This document shows, one piece after another, positions 43,407 through 52,661 of a stretch of 64,000 nt of DNA (its first letter is position 1; each line of letters opens with the position of its first letter). Where the stretch lies: contig NZ_JARVSD010000013.1 in assembly GCF_030209445.1 (NCBI RefSeq), positions 1-64,000 on the forward strand, written 5' to 3'. Below the pieces are notes generated by a model that made no database searches, was not told where the DNA came from, and saw only the letters and a program-made list of their open reading frames with translations. This DNA comes from Promicromonospora sp. MEB111 (GTDB lineage Bacteria > Actinomycetota > Actinomycetes > Actinomycetales > Cellulomonadaceae). Made by a program: the position numbers and the translations under genes.

Positions 43407-43422
43407 TCGAACGCTCGTACCA
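43407..43422. promoter_or_regulatory. Partial SOS box nearer the LysM gene
   Basis: TCGAAC-gctc-GTACCA matches the left half of the actinobacterial LexA consensus (TCGAAC-N4-GTTCGA) and part of the right half. It lies 52 bp upstream of the LysM start. Confidence 0.45.
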
Positions 43423-43459
43423 TTGTGTAGCACGGGACACCGTAGAAGTCGAGACACGC

Positions 43460-43475
43460 TCGAACATTCGTTTGA
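43460..43475. promoter_or_regulatory. SOS (LexA) box upstream of lexA
   Basis: TCGAAC-attc-GTTTGA differs from the TCGAAC-N4-GTTCGA consensus at one position. It lies 72 bp before the lexA ATG, fitting autoregulation. Confidence 0.8.
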
Positions 43476-43546
43476 GCCGAGCACATTTGTGATCTAGAGT
43501 GGGCAGCGCACAGGAGAACATTTGTCGGAACGGGAGGGGCACGGGC

Positions 43547-44362
43547 ATGACGGGACGGGACGGGACCAGCGACACGAGAGCCGTCGACACGGCACTCTCG
43601 GGCGTCGCCACGCTGGACGCGCCGGGCGACGGGGCGGTCGCCGACGTGCACGCGATCTCGCCGGCGGACCGCCTCACCGAGCGGCAGCGCCTTGTGCTGG
43701 ACACGATTCGGCAGTCGTTCGAGACACGCGGCTACCCGCCGTCGATGCGCGAGATCGGCGAGGCCGTCGGGCTGGCCAGCCCGTCGAGCGTCAAGCACCA
43801 GCTCCAGATGCTGGAGAAGAAGGGCTTCCTGCGCCGCGACCCGAACCGGCCGCGCGCCATGGAGCTCGTCGAGCCCCTGGCCGAGCAGGTCGAGAAGCCG
43901 ACGCGCGGCGAGATCCACTGGCCCGAGCCGCGGCGTAGCGGCCAGGTGCACTGGGGCGGCTCGGTTCCGGACGACGCGAGCACGCCGCCGCCGTCGTACG
44001 TGCCGCTCGTCGGCCGCATCGCGGCCGGTGGCCCGATCCTCGCCGAGCAGGTCGTCGAGGACGTGTTCCCGCTCCCCCGTCAGCTCGTCGGTGACGGCGA
44101 GCTGTTCCTCCTCAAGGTCGCGGGCGACTCCATGGTCGACGCCGCGATCTGCGACGGGGACTGGGTCGTCGTGCGCCGCCAGAACGTGGCCGAGCAGGGC
44201 GAGATCGTCGCCGCCATGATCGACGGCGAGGCCACGGTCAAGACGTTCAAGCAGACCGACGGGCACGTGCTGCTGCTGCCGCAGAACCCGGCCTACGAGC
44301 CCATCCCGGGTGACGAGGCGCAGATCCTGGGCCGCGTCGTCGCGGTGCTGCGCAGCCTCTGA
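43547..44362 (+). CDS. lexA: LexA repressor
   Basis: 271 aa. The ATG at 43547 follows GGGAGGGGCACGGGC. After a variable 45-residue lead, the HTH reads [40 protein letters not shown]. The self-cleavage site is [13 protein letters not shown] (Ala-Gly), the catalytic Ser is in [16 protein letters not shown], and the Lys is in [13 protein letters not shown]. An insert with [14 protein letters not shown] lies between the two domains. It represses SOS genes and is inactivated by RecA-stimulated self-cleavage. Confidence 0.96.
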   Translation: MTGRDGTSDTRAVDTALSGVATLDAPGDGAVADVHAISPADRLTERQRLVLDTIRQSFETRGYPPSMREIGEAVGLASPSSVKHQLQMLEKKGFLRRDPNRPRAMELVEPLAEQVEKPTRGEIHWPEPRRSGQVHWGGSVPDDASTPPPSYVPLVGRIAAGGPILAEQVVEDVFPLPRQLVGDGELFLLKVAGDSMVDAAICDGDWVVVRRQNVAEQGEIVAAMIDGEATVKTFKQTDGHVLLLPQNPAYEPIPGDEAQILGRVVAVLRSL

Positions 44363-44381
44363 CCTGAGGCACCAGGGGTCC

Positions 44382-44422
44382 CGACAGGCCCGGCCACCGG
44401 CTCACGGTGGCCGGGCCTGTCG
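44382..44422. terminator. Perfect 17-bp hairpin between lexA and ldh (bidirectional)
   Basis: Arms 44382-44398 and 44406-44422 are exact inverted copies around a 7-nt loop. It lies between convergent genes, 20 nt after the lexA stop and 27 nt after the ldh stop. Confidence 0.8.
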
Positions 44423-44448
44423 CGTTGCCGGCCCAGCGGCCCGGCCCC

Positions 44449-45438
44449 CTAGAACCCGAAGCGCTTCTGCACCGCGCGCACACTGTCGGCCGAGGCGCGC
44501 AGCCCGGCCAGCTCGTCGTCCGACATCGGCACCCGCACGGTGTCCGTGACGCCCCGCCGGTCCACCAGGGACGGCACGGACAGGCACACGTCGCTGATGC
44601 CGTGGTAGTCGTCCAGCAGCGAGGACACGGGCATGATCCGGCGCTCGTCCTTCAGCACCGCCTCGATGATGCGGGTCGCGGCCAGGCCCACGGCGTAGTT
44701 GGTGGCGCCCTTGCCCGCGATGATCCGGTAGGCGGAGTCGACCACCTCGTGGTGCACCTCCGCGCGCACCGCGGCGTCCAGGGGCGCGGCGCCGCCGACC
44801 GGCACCCAGTCGAGCAGCGGCACGCCGCCGATCGAGGCGGAGCTCCACAGCGCGATCTCCGAGTCGCCGTGCTCCCCGGCGATGTAGGCGTGCACGTTCC
44901 CGACGGCCACCCCGCACCGTTCCGCGAGCACCACGCGGAGCCGCGACGAGTCGAGCACGGTGCCGCTGCCGAAGAGCCGCTCGCGCGCCAGGCCCGAGAT
45001 CTTGAGGGCCGCGTACGTCACCACGTCCACGGGGTTGGTCACCATCAGGTAGGTCGCGTCCGGCGCCACCTCGACCAGGCCGGGCAGGATCGTGCGCATC
45101 AGCCCGATCGTCGCCTCGGCGAGGTCGACGCGGCTCTGGCCGGGCTTCTGCTTGGCGCCCGCCGTGACCACCACGACGTCGGCCCCCTCGCACACCGCCG
45201 GGTCGTCCGAGCCGATGACGTGCGCCTGGGACGTGAACATCAGCCCGTGCTGCAGGTCCAGCACCTCGGCGTCGACCTTTTGCCGGTCGATGTCGAGCAG
45301 GGCGATGGTGCGGGCCGAGCCGCGGGTCAGCGCCGCGAAGGCGAGCGTCGATCCCACGGCCCCCGCACCCACGACGGCGATCTTGGTGGTGCGGGATCCG
45401 GCGGGCTGGGCTGCGGAGACGTCCGAGGGGGCTGCCAT
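44449..45438 (-). CDS. ldh: L-lactate dehydrogenase
   Basis: 329 aa. NAD-binding motif KIAVVGAGAVGSTLAF; substrate loop AGAKQKPGQSRVDL with the Gln that selects lactate over malate; LMVTNPVDVVTYAALK; and the proton-relay His in YIAGEHGDSEIALWSS. It should interconvert pyruvate and L-lactate with NADH in the cytoplasm. ATG at 45438, with TAGCCT ending 6 nt upstream, is a possible leaderless start. The gene is 9 nt downstream of dinG. Confidence 0.95.
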   Translation of the reverse strand: MAAPSDVSAAQPAGSRTTKIAVVGAGAVGSTLAFAALTRGSARTIALLDIDRQKVDAEVLDLQHGLMFTSQAHVIGSDDPAVCEGADVVVVTAGAKQKPGQSRVDLAEATIGLMRTILPGLVEVAPDATYLMVTNPVDVVTYAALKISGLARERLFGSGTVLDSSRLRVVLAERCGVAVGNVHAYIAGEHGDSEIALWSSASIGGVPLLDWVPVGGAAPLDAAVRAEVHHEVVDSAYRIIAGKGATNYAVGLAATRIIEAVLKDERRIMPVSSLLDDYHGISDVCLSVPSLVDRRGVTDTVRVPMSDDELAGLRASADSVRAVQKRFGF

Positions 45439-45447
45439 GCCCTCAGG

Positions 45448-47526
45448 CTATGTGTCGAGCCTGGCGAGCGCGGCGCGGACCAGCTTCGGGTCGGTGGTCG
45501 GCCAGAACCCGGGCATCGACCGGGTGAGGAACGACGCGTACCGCGCCGTCGCGAGCCGGGGGTCGAGGACCGCCACCACGCCTCGGTCGTCCATGCTGCG
45601 CACCAGGCGGCCCGCGCCCTGCGCGAGCAGCAGCGCCGCGTGCTGCGCGGACACCGCCATGAACCCGTTGCCGCCCGCCTGCTCGACGGCGCGGGCGCGC
45701 GCCGCCTTGACCGGGTCGTCCGGGCGCGGGAACGGGATGCGGTCGATGAGCACGAGCTGGTTGGACGGCCCCGGCACGTCGACGCCCTGCCACAGGGACA
45801 GCGTGCCGAACAGGCACGTGGCCGGGTCCTCGGCGAACTCCCGCACGAGGGTGGGAAGCTGGTCGTCGCCCTGCGCCAGGATCGGGAAGTCCAGCCGCTC
45901 CCGCATCGCCTCCGCCGCCGCGTTCGCCGCGCGCCGGGACGAGAACAGCCCGAGCGTGCGGCCACCGGCGGCCGTGATGAGCTCGGCGATCTCGTCGAGC
46001 TGTGCCTCCGTGGTCGGCTCGCGGCCGGGGGCGGGCAGGTGCCGCGCGATGTAGAGGATGCCCTGGCGCGGGTAGTCGAACGGGCTGCCGGCGTCGAGGC
46101 CCTGCCACGGCGGGGCGTCCTCGCCCTTGAGCCCGAGCGTGCCGGCGACGGCGTCGAACGTGCCGCCGAGCGCCAGGGTCGCCGAGGTGAACACGCCCGT
46201 CGACTCGCCCAGCAGGTGCGTGCGGATCAGGCCGGCCACGTGCAGCGGCGCGGCGTGCAGCCGCGTCACGTTGTCGCCGAACCCGCCCCAGCCGTTGTCC
46301 GGGCGCGAGCACCACAGCACGTCCGCCGTCGTGTCCTGCGCCGCCATGCGCTCGGCCGTCTCGAAGAGCTGGAGCATGGCGCCCTGCGCCATCTTGAGCC
46401 CTGGGTCGGGCTGACCTGCGTCCTTGCCCTTGGCGCCCTTGCCGCCGGCGTCGGGCTTGAGGGTGCTCAGTACCTCGCGCGCGGCGTCGCGCACCGCGCC
46501 GACCGCCACGCGCAGCTCGTCCGGCAACCCGCTCGGGAACCGCTCGGCCGGCGCGGTGACCAGCAGGGTGCCGAGGCTCTGTGCCGCCGCGTCGAGGGTG
46601 TCGGTGTTGGTGCCCGCGTGCCGCCGGGCCAGTCGGGCCGCACTCTCCACCGACGCCATGGACAGGTCCACGGTGGCCGACGACGTCACGCGGTCGGTGA
46701 GCTCGTGCGCCTCGTCGACCACCACGACGTCGTGCTCCGGGAGCACGCCCGGGCTGCCCGTGGCCGCGATGCCGAGCATCGCGTGGTTGGTAACCACCAC
46801 GTCCGCCTCGCGGGCGGCTGCCCGCGCCTTGTCCGGGAAGCACTCGGCGAGCATGGGGCACTTGCCGCCCAGGCACTCCATCGCCGTGACGGACACCTGG
46901 CGCCAGGCTCGCTCCGGCACGCCGGGCACGAGGTCGTCGCGGTCGCCCGTCTCGGTCTCGCCCGCCCACTCGTGCAGGCGCCGGACATGGTCGGCGAGCG
47001 AGGCGCCGTCGTCCCGCCTGCGGCTGCGGGCGGCACCCCCGGCCGCCTCCTCCGTCTTGGGGTGGTCCTCCCCGCCGGGCAGATCGAAGAGCGTGGTCTC
47101 GTCCTCCGGGTAGCCGCCGCCCACCTTGTGCACGCACAGGTAGTTGTGCCAGCCCTTGAGCAGCGCGACGCGCGGCTCGCGCGGCAGCCGCGGCGCCACG
47201 GCCTTCGCCACGAGCGGCAGGTCACGCGTGATGACCTGGCGCTGCAGGGCCAGCGTCGCGGTCGAGATGATGACCTTGCTCTGGGCGGCCACCGCGTGAC
47301 GGACGGCGGGCACCAGGTACCCGAGCGACTTGCCCGTACCCGTGCCCGCCTGCACCAGCAGGTGCTCGCCCTCGTCGATCGCCTCGCCGACCGCGACGGC
47401 CATGCGGTGCTGGCCCTCTCTGCGCCCGCCACCGAGCTGTCCGACGGCGAGGTCGAGCAGCTCCTCCACCTCGGGAATCTCGGCGGAATCGGTGCTTGCG
47501 GCGGGTGCGTCGGGAAGGCTGGTCAC
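45448..47526 (-). CDS. dinG: ATP-dependent DNA helicase, DinG family
   Basis: 692 aa. Motif I is LLVQAGTGTGKSLGYLVPA, Ia IISTATLALQRQVI, the DEAH box VVVVDEAHELTDR, and VI SAQHAALLLAQGAGRLVRS. Four cysteines for an Fe-S cluster are present (HNYLCVHK, MECLGGKCPMLAEC). This is an XPD/DinG-like 5'-3' helicase that resolves unusual DNA structures. The GTG at 47526 is preceded by TAGGAT 7 nt upstream (leaderless); an in-frame ATG at 47556 is the alternative. Confidence 0.92.
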   Translation of the reverse strand: MTSLPDAPAASTDSAEIPEVEELLDLAVGQLGGGRREGQHRMAVAVGEAIDEGEHLLVQAGTGTGKSLGYLVPAVRHAVAAQSKVIISTATLALQRQVITRDLPLVAKAVAPRLPREPRVALLKGWHNYLCVHKVGGGYPEDETTLFDLPGGEDHPKTEEAAGGAARSRRRDDGASLADHVRRLHEWAGETETGDRDDLVPGVPERAWRQVSVTAMECLGGKCPMLAECFPDKARAAAREADVVVTNHAMLGIAATGSPGVLPEHDVVVVDEAHELTDRVTSSATVDLSMASVESAARLARRHAGTNTDTLDAAAQSLGTLLVTAPAERFPSGLPDELRVAVGAVRDAAREVLSTLKPDAGGKGAKGKDAGQPDPGLKMAQGAMLQLFETAERMAAQDTTADVLWCSRPDNGWGGFGDNVTRLHAAPLHVAGLIRTHLLGESTGVFTSATLALGGTFDAVAGTLGLKGEDAPPWQGLDAGSPFDYPRQGILYIARHLPAPGREPTTEAQLDEIAELITAAGGRTLGLFSSRRAANAAAEAMRERLDFPILAQGDDQLPTLVREFAEDPATCLFGTLSLWQGVDVPGPSNQLVLIDRIPFPRPDDPVKAARARAVEQAGGNGFMAVSAQHAALLLAQGAGRLVRSMDDRGVVAVLDPRLATARYASFLTRSMPGFWPTTDPKLVRAALARLDT

Positions 47527-47606
47527 ACGCTCGATCCTAGGCCGGACCACCGACATCCACCCTGCCTCGTCCACAGGCCCGGGCACCCGCCGGACGCCGT
47601 CCCCAG

Positions 47607-48521
47607 CTACCCCTTCACGGCCCCGCCCAGACCCGCGCCGCTGAGGAACAGCCGCTGGAACGCGAGGAACAGCGCGATGGGCAGCACCGTCGAGATCGCG
47701 AGCGCCGCGAGGAACACGTCGAGCTCCAGGTAGGGCGCGATCGCGGGCAGGCGGACGGACAGCGGCTGGTTGTCCGGGTCGGGCAGCACCAGCAGCGGCC
47801 AGAGGTAGTCCTTCCAGGCGGCGATCACGGCGAAGACCGAGACGACGCCGAGGATGGGCTTGGACATCGGCAGCACGACGGACCAGAGCAGCCGGAAGGG
47901 CCCGGCGCCATCGACCCGTGCGGCCTCGAAGACCTCGCGGGGCAGGCCGTCGAAGAACCGCTTGACGAGCAGCACGTTGAACGCGCTGGCGCCCATCGGC
48001 AGCCAGACCGCCCAGAAGGTGTTGAGCAGGCTGATGTGCAGCAGCGGTACGTCGAGGATCGTGAGGTACAGCGGGACGAGCAGCACGACCGCCGGCACGA
48101 AGAGCGTCGCCAGCACCAGGCCGAAGATCAGGTTGCCGTACCGCGGACGCAGCACGGACAGCACGTAGCCGCCCGTGGTCGCGACCAGGAGCTGGAAGAA
48201 CCAGGCCCCCACCGCGAGGATCAGCGTGTTGACGAAGTAGTGGTCGATCTCGGCGCGGCCCCACGCGGTGGTGAGGTTGGCCCAGTCGATGCCGTTGGGG
48301 AAGAGGCCGAGCGGCTGGCGCAGGGTGTCCTGCGTGGGGGTGACGGCGGCCTTGGCGAGCCAGAGGATCGGCCCGAGCCCGGCGAGGACCAGGGTGACCA
48401 GGAGGCCGCCCTGGAGCACGCCGAGCGAGCCGCGTACGCTCGCCCGGCGCCGGTCGTGGGACGAGACGATGCCCCGCTCGGCGACGGCGGGTCCGGCGCC
48501 CGGCCGGTTGTTTCCTGCCAT
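47607..48521 (-). CDS. Sugar ABC transporter permease, MalG type (alpha-glucoside operon)
   Basis: 304 aa with six predicted helices. EAA loop: EVFEAARVDGAGPFRLLWSV; then VVLPMSKPILGVVSVFAVIA and AWKDYLWPLLVLPDPDNQPL. It ends LSGAGLGGAVKG. Last gene of the minus-strand operon with a GH13 enzyme. It starts 1 nt after the partner permease stop. No ATPase gene present. Confidence 0.92.
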   Translation of the reverse strand: MAGNNRPGAGPAVAERGIVSSHDRRRASVRGSLGVLQGGLLVTLVLAGLGPILWLAKAAVTPTQDTLRQPLGLFPNGIDWANLTTAWGRAEIDHYFVNTLILAVGAWFFQLLVATTGGYVLSVLRPRYGNLIFGLVLATLFVPAVVLLVPLYLTILDVPLLHISLLNTFWAVWLPMGASAFNVLLVKRFFDGLPREVFEAARVDGAGPFRLLWSVVLPMSKPILGVVSVFAVIAAWKDYLWPLLVLPDPDNQPLSVRLPAIAPYLELDVFLAALAISTVLPIALFLAFQRLFLSGAGLGGAVKG

Positions 48522-48522
48522 G

Positions 48523-49494
48523 TCAGCTGCTCCAGGGTCGGGTCACGCGGAAGTAGATCGCGGACAGGACGGCGAGGACGCCGGCGAGCATGAGGCTCAG
48601 GGCGGTCGCGGCCCCGTAGTTGCCGCCGAGGCTGCTGCCGAACGCGTAGTCGTAGATCAGCATGAGGATGGTGAGGGTCGCGTTGTTGGGGCCGCCGCCG
48701 GTGAACAGGAACGGCTCCAGGAAAACCTGGGAGGTGCCGATGACCTGCAGGATCAGCGTGATGAACAGGACGCCGCGCAGCTGCGGCAGGGTCACGTGCC
48801 AGATCTTGCGCCACACGCCCGCGCCGTCCACCTCGGCCGCCTCGTAGAGCTCGGTCCGTACTCCGACCAGGGCGGCGAGATAGATGATGACGGTCCCGCC
48901 GGCCGCGGCCCAGGTGGCCTCCAGCACCAGGGACGGCATGGCGCTGGACGCGTCCTGCAACCAGGGGAACGGCCCGAGGCCCACCCAGCCGGCGATGGTG
49001 TTGAACACGCCGGTGGGCGAGGCGTCGTAGAAGAACTTCCACAGCAGCACGGCCACGACGGGCGGCACGACCACGGGCAGGTACGCGAGCGCCGAGAACA
49101 GGCCGCGCATGCGGCGCACCTCGCTCATCAGCACGGCGGCGGCCAGCGGCAGCGGGTAGCCGAACACCAGCGCGAGCACCGCGAACCACAGGGTGTTCGC
49201 CACGGCCTTGCCGAGCAACGGGTCCTGCAGCACGAACACGAAGTTGTCGAGCCCCACGAACTCGGGGGTCGAGATGAGGTTGGTCTGCTGGACGCTCATG
49301 ACGAGCGCCCGGCCGATCGGGAACCAGGAGAAGACCCCGAACACGAGGATCATCGGCAGTGCGATGACCAGGGTGCTCAGGCCGCCGTCGCGCAGCCAGT
49401 CCCGGGGCGTGCGGCGGGCACGCCGGCGGGGTCCGGACGACGACGGCGGGGCTGCCGCCGTCGTCGTCCGGAGCGGGCTGGACAGTGTGGTCAT
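48523..49494 (-). CDS. Sugar ABC transporter permease, MalF type (alpha-glucoside operon)
   Basis: 323 aa. Six predicted helices and the EAA loop ELYEAAEVDGAGVWRKIWHV, followed by SQVFLEPFLFTGGGPNNATL. The start overlaps the end zone of the binding-protein gene (7 nt after its stop). Functions with the neighbouring permease. Confidence 0.92.
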   Translation of the reverse strand: MTTLSSPLRTTTAAAPPSSSGPRRRARRTPRDWLRDGGLSTLVIALPMILVFGVFSWFPIGRALVMSVQQTNLISTPEFVGLDNFVFVLQDPLLGKAVANTLWFAVLALVFGYPLPLAAAVLMSEVRRMRGLFSALAYLPVVVPPVVAVLLWKFFYDASPTGVFNTIAGWVGLGPFPWLQDASSAMPSLVLEATWAAAGGTVIIYLAALVGVRTELYEAAEVDGAGVWRKIWHVTLPQLRGVLFITLILQVIGTSQVFLEPFLFTGGGPNNATLTILMLIYDYAFGSSLGGNYGAATALSLMLAGVLAVLSAIYFRVTRPWSS

Positions 49495-49501
49495 CGGCAG
49501 G

Positions 49502-50875
49502 TCAGCTGCGGTCGAGCAGTCCCTGGACCTGGGTCTGGGCGTCGGCGAGGAGTGCGTCGATGTCCGCGTTCTCGTCCGTCAGCACCGCCTGGACCACCGG
49601 GTCGAGCGCCGCGTACACGTCCTGGGTGGCGACGGCGGGCTCGGGGATGACGGGCTGGTCGAACATCTGGTTCGTCATCGGCGCGAAGTTCTCCAGCGGG
49701 ACGTTGACCAGGTCCTTGATCCACGCCTGCTGCTGCTCGTAGGTCTCGCGGTCGAAGATCGGCAGTGCCGGCGCACCCACGGGCTGGTCGGTCTCGGCGG
49801 CGACCTCGGCCTCGGCGACGGCCTGCTCCTGGTCGGTCAGCTTGGAGATGTAGTAGAAGTCGATCCACTTCACGGCCGCCGCCTGCTCGGCCTCGGACGC
49901 CGCGGAGCTCACCGCGGCGAGCGTGCCGCCGCCGAGCGTGCCGGCGTCGTCGCCCTCCAGGGGCAGCACCGTGACGCCGTACTCGTCCGGGTTCATCTGG
50001 TTCTGGGTGAACAGGTTGGGGTAGTTGGCGCCGCCCGAGACGTACATGCCGATCTTGCCGGCGGCGAAGTCCTGGTTGATGGTGCCCCAGTCGTACAGGA
50101 AGCTGGAGCCCATGGAGTTGTCCTCCCAGCGCATCTCGCGGAGCATCTCCAGCGCCGCGACCGTGGCGTCGTTGTCGACGGTCGCGGTGGTCTCCTCGCC
50201 CTCGCCCTCGGTCATGCGGCCGCCCAGCGCGTAGGTCTCCGTGGTGAGGATCCAGCCGCCGGTGTTGCTCTGCGTCATGTGGGCGTAGCCGGCCTGGCCG
50301 GTCTTGTCCGAGATCGCCTTGGCGGCCTCGCGGACCTCGTCCCAGGTGGCCGGGGGGTTGTCCGGGTCGAGGCCGGCCTCCTCGAAGAGCGCCCGGTTGT
50401 AGTGCAGGCCCTGGTTGTAGGCGGCGATCGGCACGGCCCACATGTTGCCCTCGGCGTCCTGGCCCGCAGCGGCGATGGTGGGGTTGAACTGGTCCGCGTA
50501 CGGGAGCTCGGCCACGAGCTCGCTGACGTCGGCGATCTGTCCGCGCTCGATGAGGGCCCGGCCGTCCGTGAACGGGATCGGGAAGACGTCGGGCAGCGTG
50601 CCGCCCGCGAGCTCGGCGGCGAACGTGGTGCCGGACCAGGTGAACTCCTTGGTCTCCACCTGGATGTCCGGGTTGGCCTCCTCGAACTGCGCGATGCGCT
50701 CGTCGAACGCGTCGATCGCGGCCTGCTCGAGGCCCGCGTCGATGGAGACCTCGATGGTCACGGGGCCCTCGGGCTCGTCGGCGGCGTCCGAGGACGAACC
50801 GCAGGCGGTGAGGGTTCCCGCGAGCGACAGGACACCCACCAGGGCGAACGCCGCGCGCTTCTGTGCTGACTTCAT
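49502..50875 (-). CDS. Sugar-binding lipoprotein (alpha-glucoside operon)
   Basis: 457 aa. The ATG follows AAGGAGTGACA. Lipobox LAGTLTACGSSS. Family-1 solute-binding features: RIAQFEEANPDIQVETKEFT, VFPIPFTDGRALIERGQIAD, VPIAAYNQGLHYNRALFEEA and GKIGMYVSGGANYPNLFTQN. Delivers maltose/isomaltose-type oligosaccharides, inferred from the GH13 alpha-glucosidase gene immediately upstream. Confidence 0.9.
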   Translation of the reverse strand: MKSAQKRAAFALVGVLSLAGTLTACGSSSDAADEPEGPVTIEVSIDAGLEQAAIDAFDERIAQFEEANPDIQVETKEFTWSGTTFAAELAGGTLPDVFPIPFTDGRALIERGQIADVSELVAELPYADQFNPTIAAAGQDAEGNMWAVPIAAYNQGLHYNRALFEEAGLDPDNPPATWDEVREAAKAISDKTGQAGYAHMTQSNTGGWILTTETYALGGRMTEGEGEETTATVDNDATVAALEMLREMRWEDNSMGSSFLYDWGTINQDFAAGKIGMYVSGGANYPNLFTQNQMNPDEYGVTVLPLEGDDAGTLGGGTLAAVSSAASEAEQAAAVKWIDFYYISKLTDQEQAVAEAEVAAETDQPVGAPALPIFDRETYEQQQAWIKDLVNVPLENFAPMTNQMFDQPVIPEPAVATQDVYAALDPVVQAVLTDENADIDALLADAQTQVQGLLDRS

Positions 50876-50949
50876 TGTCACTCCTTGGTCGTGTGCCGCT
50901 GGGTCGGCACGTCTGGGGGTAGAGCTGGTTCTCGGCCGGTCGCCGAGGA

Positions 50950-52608
50950 TCAGGACGGCAGGCCGAGCCAGACAGCGATGTCCGGTCCGACGACGCCGTC
51001 GACGGGGCCGCTCGCCAGGAGCACCGTGGCCCCGGCGGGCAGGGGGACGGGGTTGTTCCCGAGGTTGGCGACGCAGGCGAAGCCGGCGCCGCGGGTGAAG
51101 GCGAGGACGTCGTCCCCGCCGAGGTCGAGCCACGCGAACTCGTCGGCGTGCAGTGCGGGGAGGCCACGGCGCAGGTGCAGCGCCTGGCGGTACAGGCTCA
51201 GCATCGAGCTCGGGTCGGCGTCCTGCGCCTCGACCGAGAGGTCGGCCCAGCCGGCCGGCTGGGGCAGCCAGGGCGCCGAGCCGCCGTCGGGCCCGAAGCC
51301 CAGGCTTGCGCCCGTGCGCGTCCACGGCAGGGGGACGCGGCAGCCGTCGCGGCCCGGGTCCACCCCCTCGGAGCGGAAGTGCATGGGGTCCTGGATCAGC
51401 TCGCGCGGCACCTCGGCCTCGGGCAGGCCGAGCTCGTCGCCCTGGTAGACGTACAGGGCGCCCGGCAGCGCGGCGACCAGCAGGGACGCGGCCCGCGCGC
51501 GGCGGGTGCCGAGGTCCGGGTCGGACGGCGTGCCGAACCGCTTGGCGGCGAAGTCGAAGGACGAGTCCTCGCGGCCGTACCGGGTCACGGGCCGCGTGAC
51601 GTCGTGGTTGGAGAGCACCCACGTGGCCGGCGCGCCGACCGGGGCGTGCGCCTCGAGCGTGGTCCGGATCGACTCACGCAGCTCCTTGGCGTCCCAGGGA
51701 CGCGCCATGAAGTCGAAGTTGAACGCCGTGTGCATCTCGTCCGGGCGCAGGTACTGCGCGAACCGCTCCTGGTCCGCGAGCCACACCTCGCCGACCAGCA
51801 CGCGCGGCTCCGCGTAGTCGTCCGCGACGCTGCGCCAGCCGCGGTAGACGTCGTGGATCTCGTCGCGGTCCAGGTGCGGGTGCTCCCCCGGGCCGGGGGT
51901 CGCGGGCACCTCGCGCAGCTCCGGGTCCTTGATGATGAGCGCCGCCGAGTCGATCCGGATGCCGGCCGCGCCGCGGTCGAACCAGAACCGCAGCACGTCC
52001 TCGTGCTCCTGCCGCACGTCGGGGTGGTTCCAGTTGACGTCCGGCTGCTCGGGGGTGAACAGGTGCAGGTACCACTGGCCGGGCGTGCCGTCCGGGTTCG
52101 TGGTGCGGGTCCAGGTGTCGCCCTGGAAGCTGGAGACCCAGCCGGTGGGCATCTGCTCGCCGCCCGGGCCCTTGCCGTCGTGGAACCAGAACCGCTCGCG
52201 CTCCGGCGACCCTGGCCCGGCGGCGAGCGCCGCCTGGAACCACTCGTGCTCCGACGAGATGTGGTTGGGCACCACGTCGACGATCGTCCGGATGCCCAGC
52301 TCGCGGGCCTCGGCGATCAGCGCCTCGGCGTCCGCCAGCGTGCCGAACGCCGGGTCGATCGTGCGGTAGTCGCGCACGTCGTAGCCGCCGTCCGCCAGGG
52401 GCGAGGCGTACCAGGGCGTGTACCAGATCGCGTCGACGCCGAGGTCGCGCAGGTACCCGAGCCGGGAGCGGACGCCGGCGAGGTCCCCGGTGCCGTCACC
52501 GTTCCCGTCCGCGAAGCTGCGGGGGTAGATCTGGTAGATCACGGCGCTGCGCCACCACTCGCTGGAGGCTGGGCGCGGTTCGAGGAGCGCGTCGGACGTC
52601 GTCGTCAT
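50950..52608 (-). CDS. GH13 alpha-glucosidase / oligo-1,6-glucosidase type
   Basis: 552 aa, cytoplasmic (no signal). GH13 regions: WWRSAVIYQIYPRSFADGNG, I DVVPNHISSEHEWF, II GIRIDSAALI with the nucleophile Asp, III VLVGEVWLAD with the Glu acid, and IV WVLSNHDVTRPVTRYG with the third Asp. Region II has Ser-Ala after Asp, not the usual Val-Ala. Length and layout fit GH13 subfamilies 23/30/31 (alpha-glucosidases). It hydrolyses the sugars imported by the adjacent ABC system. 53 nt after lacI. Confidence 0.92.
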   Translation of the reverse strand: MTTTSDALLEPRPASSEWWRSAVIYQIYPRSFADGNGDGTGDLAGVRSRLGYLRDLGVDAIWYTPWYASPLADGGYDVRDYRTIDPAFGTLADAEALIAEARELGIRTIVDVVPNHISSEHEWFQAALAAGPGSPERERFWFHDGKGPGGEQMPTGWVSSFQGDTWTRTTNPDGTPGQWYLHLFTPEQPDVNWNHPDVRQEHEDVLRFWFDRGAAGIRIDSAALIIKDPELREVPATPGPGEHPHLDRDEIHDVYRGWRSVADDYAEPRVLVGEVWLADQERFAQYLRPDEMHTAFNFDFMARPWDAKELRESIRTTLEAHAPVGAPATWVLSNHDVTRPVTRYGREDSSFDFAAKRFGTPSDPDLGTRRARAASLLVAALPGALYVYQGDELGLPEAEVPRELIQDPMHFRSEGVDPGRDGCRVPLPWTRTGASLGFGPDGGSAPWLPQPAGWADLSVEAQDADPSSMLSLYRQALHLRRGLPALHADEFAWLDLGGDDVLAFTRGAGFACVANLGNNPVPLPAGATVLLASGPVDGVVGPDIAVWLGLPS

Positions 52609-52610
52609 GC

Positions 52611-52628
52611 CGTGAACCGTAATTCACG
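52611..52628. promoter_or_regulatory. CGTGAA-N6-TTCACG dyad just upstream of the GH13 start
   Basis: Perfect 6-bp arms with a 6-bp spacer, ending 2 nt before the start codon on the minus strand, where a ribosome site would be. Candidate operator or translation-blocking hairpin. Confidence 0.35.
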
Positions 52629-52661
52629 TGACAACGACCGCGCAAGAACTCGACAAGAAGT

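Noticed and set aside
44407-47733. A 1108-codon plus-strand frame opposite ldh and dinG
   Set aside because: Antisense shadow; the minus strand carries intact Walker, DEAH and GEHGD motifs.
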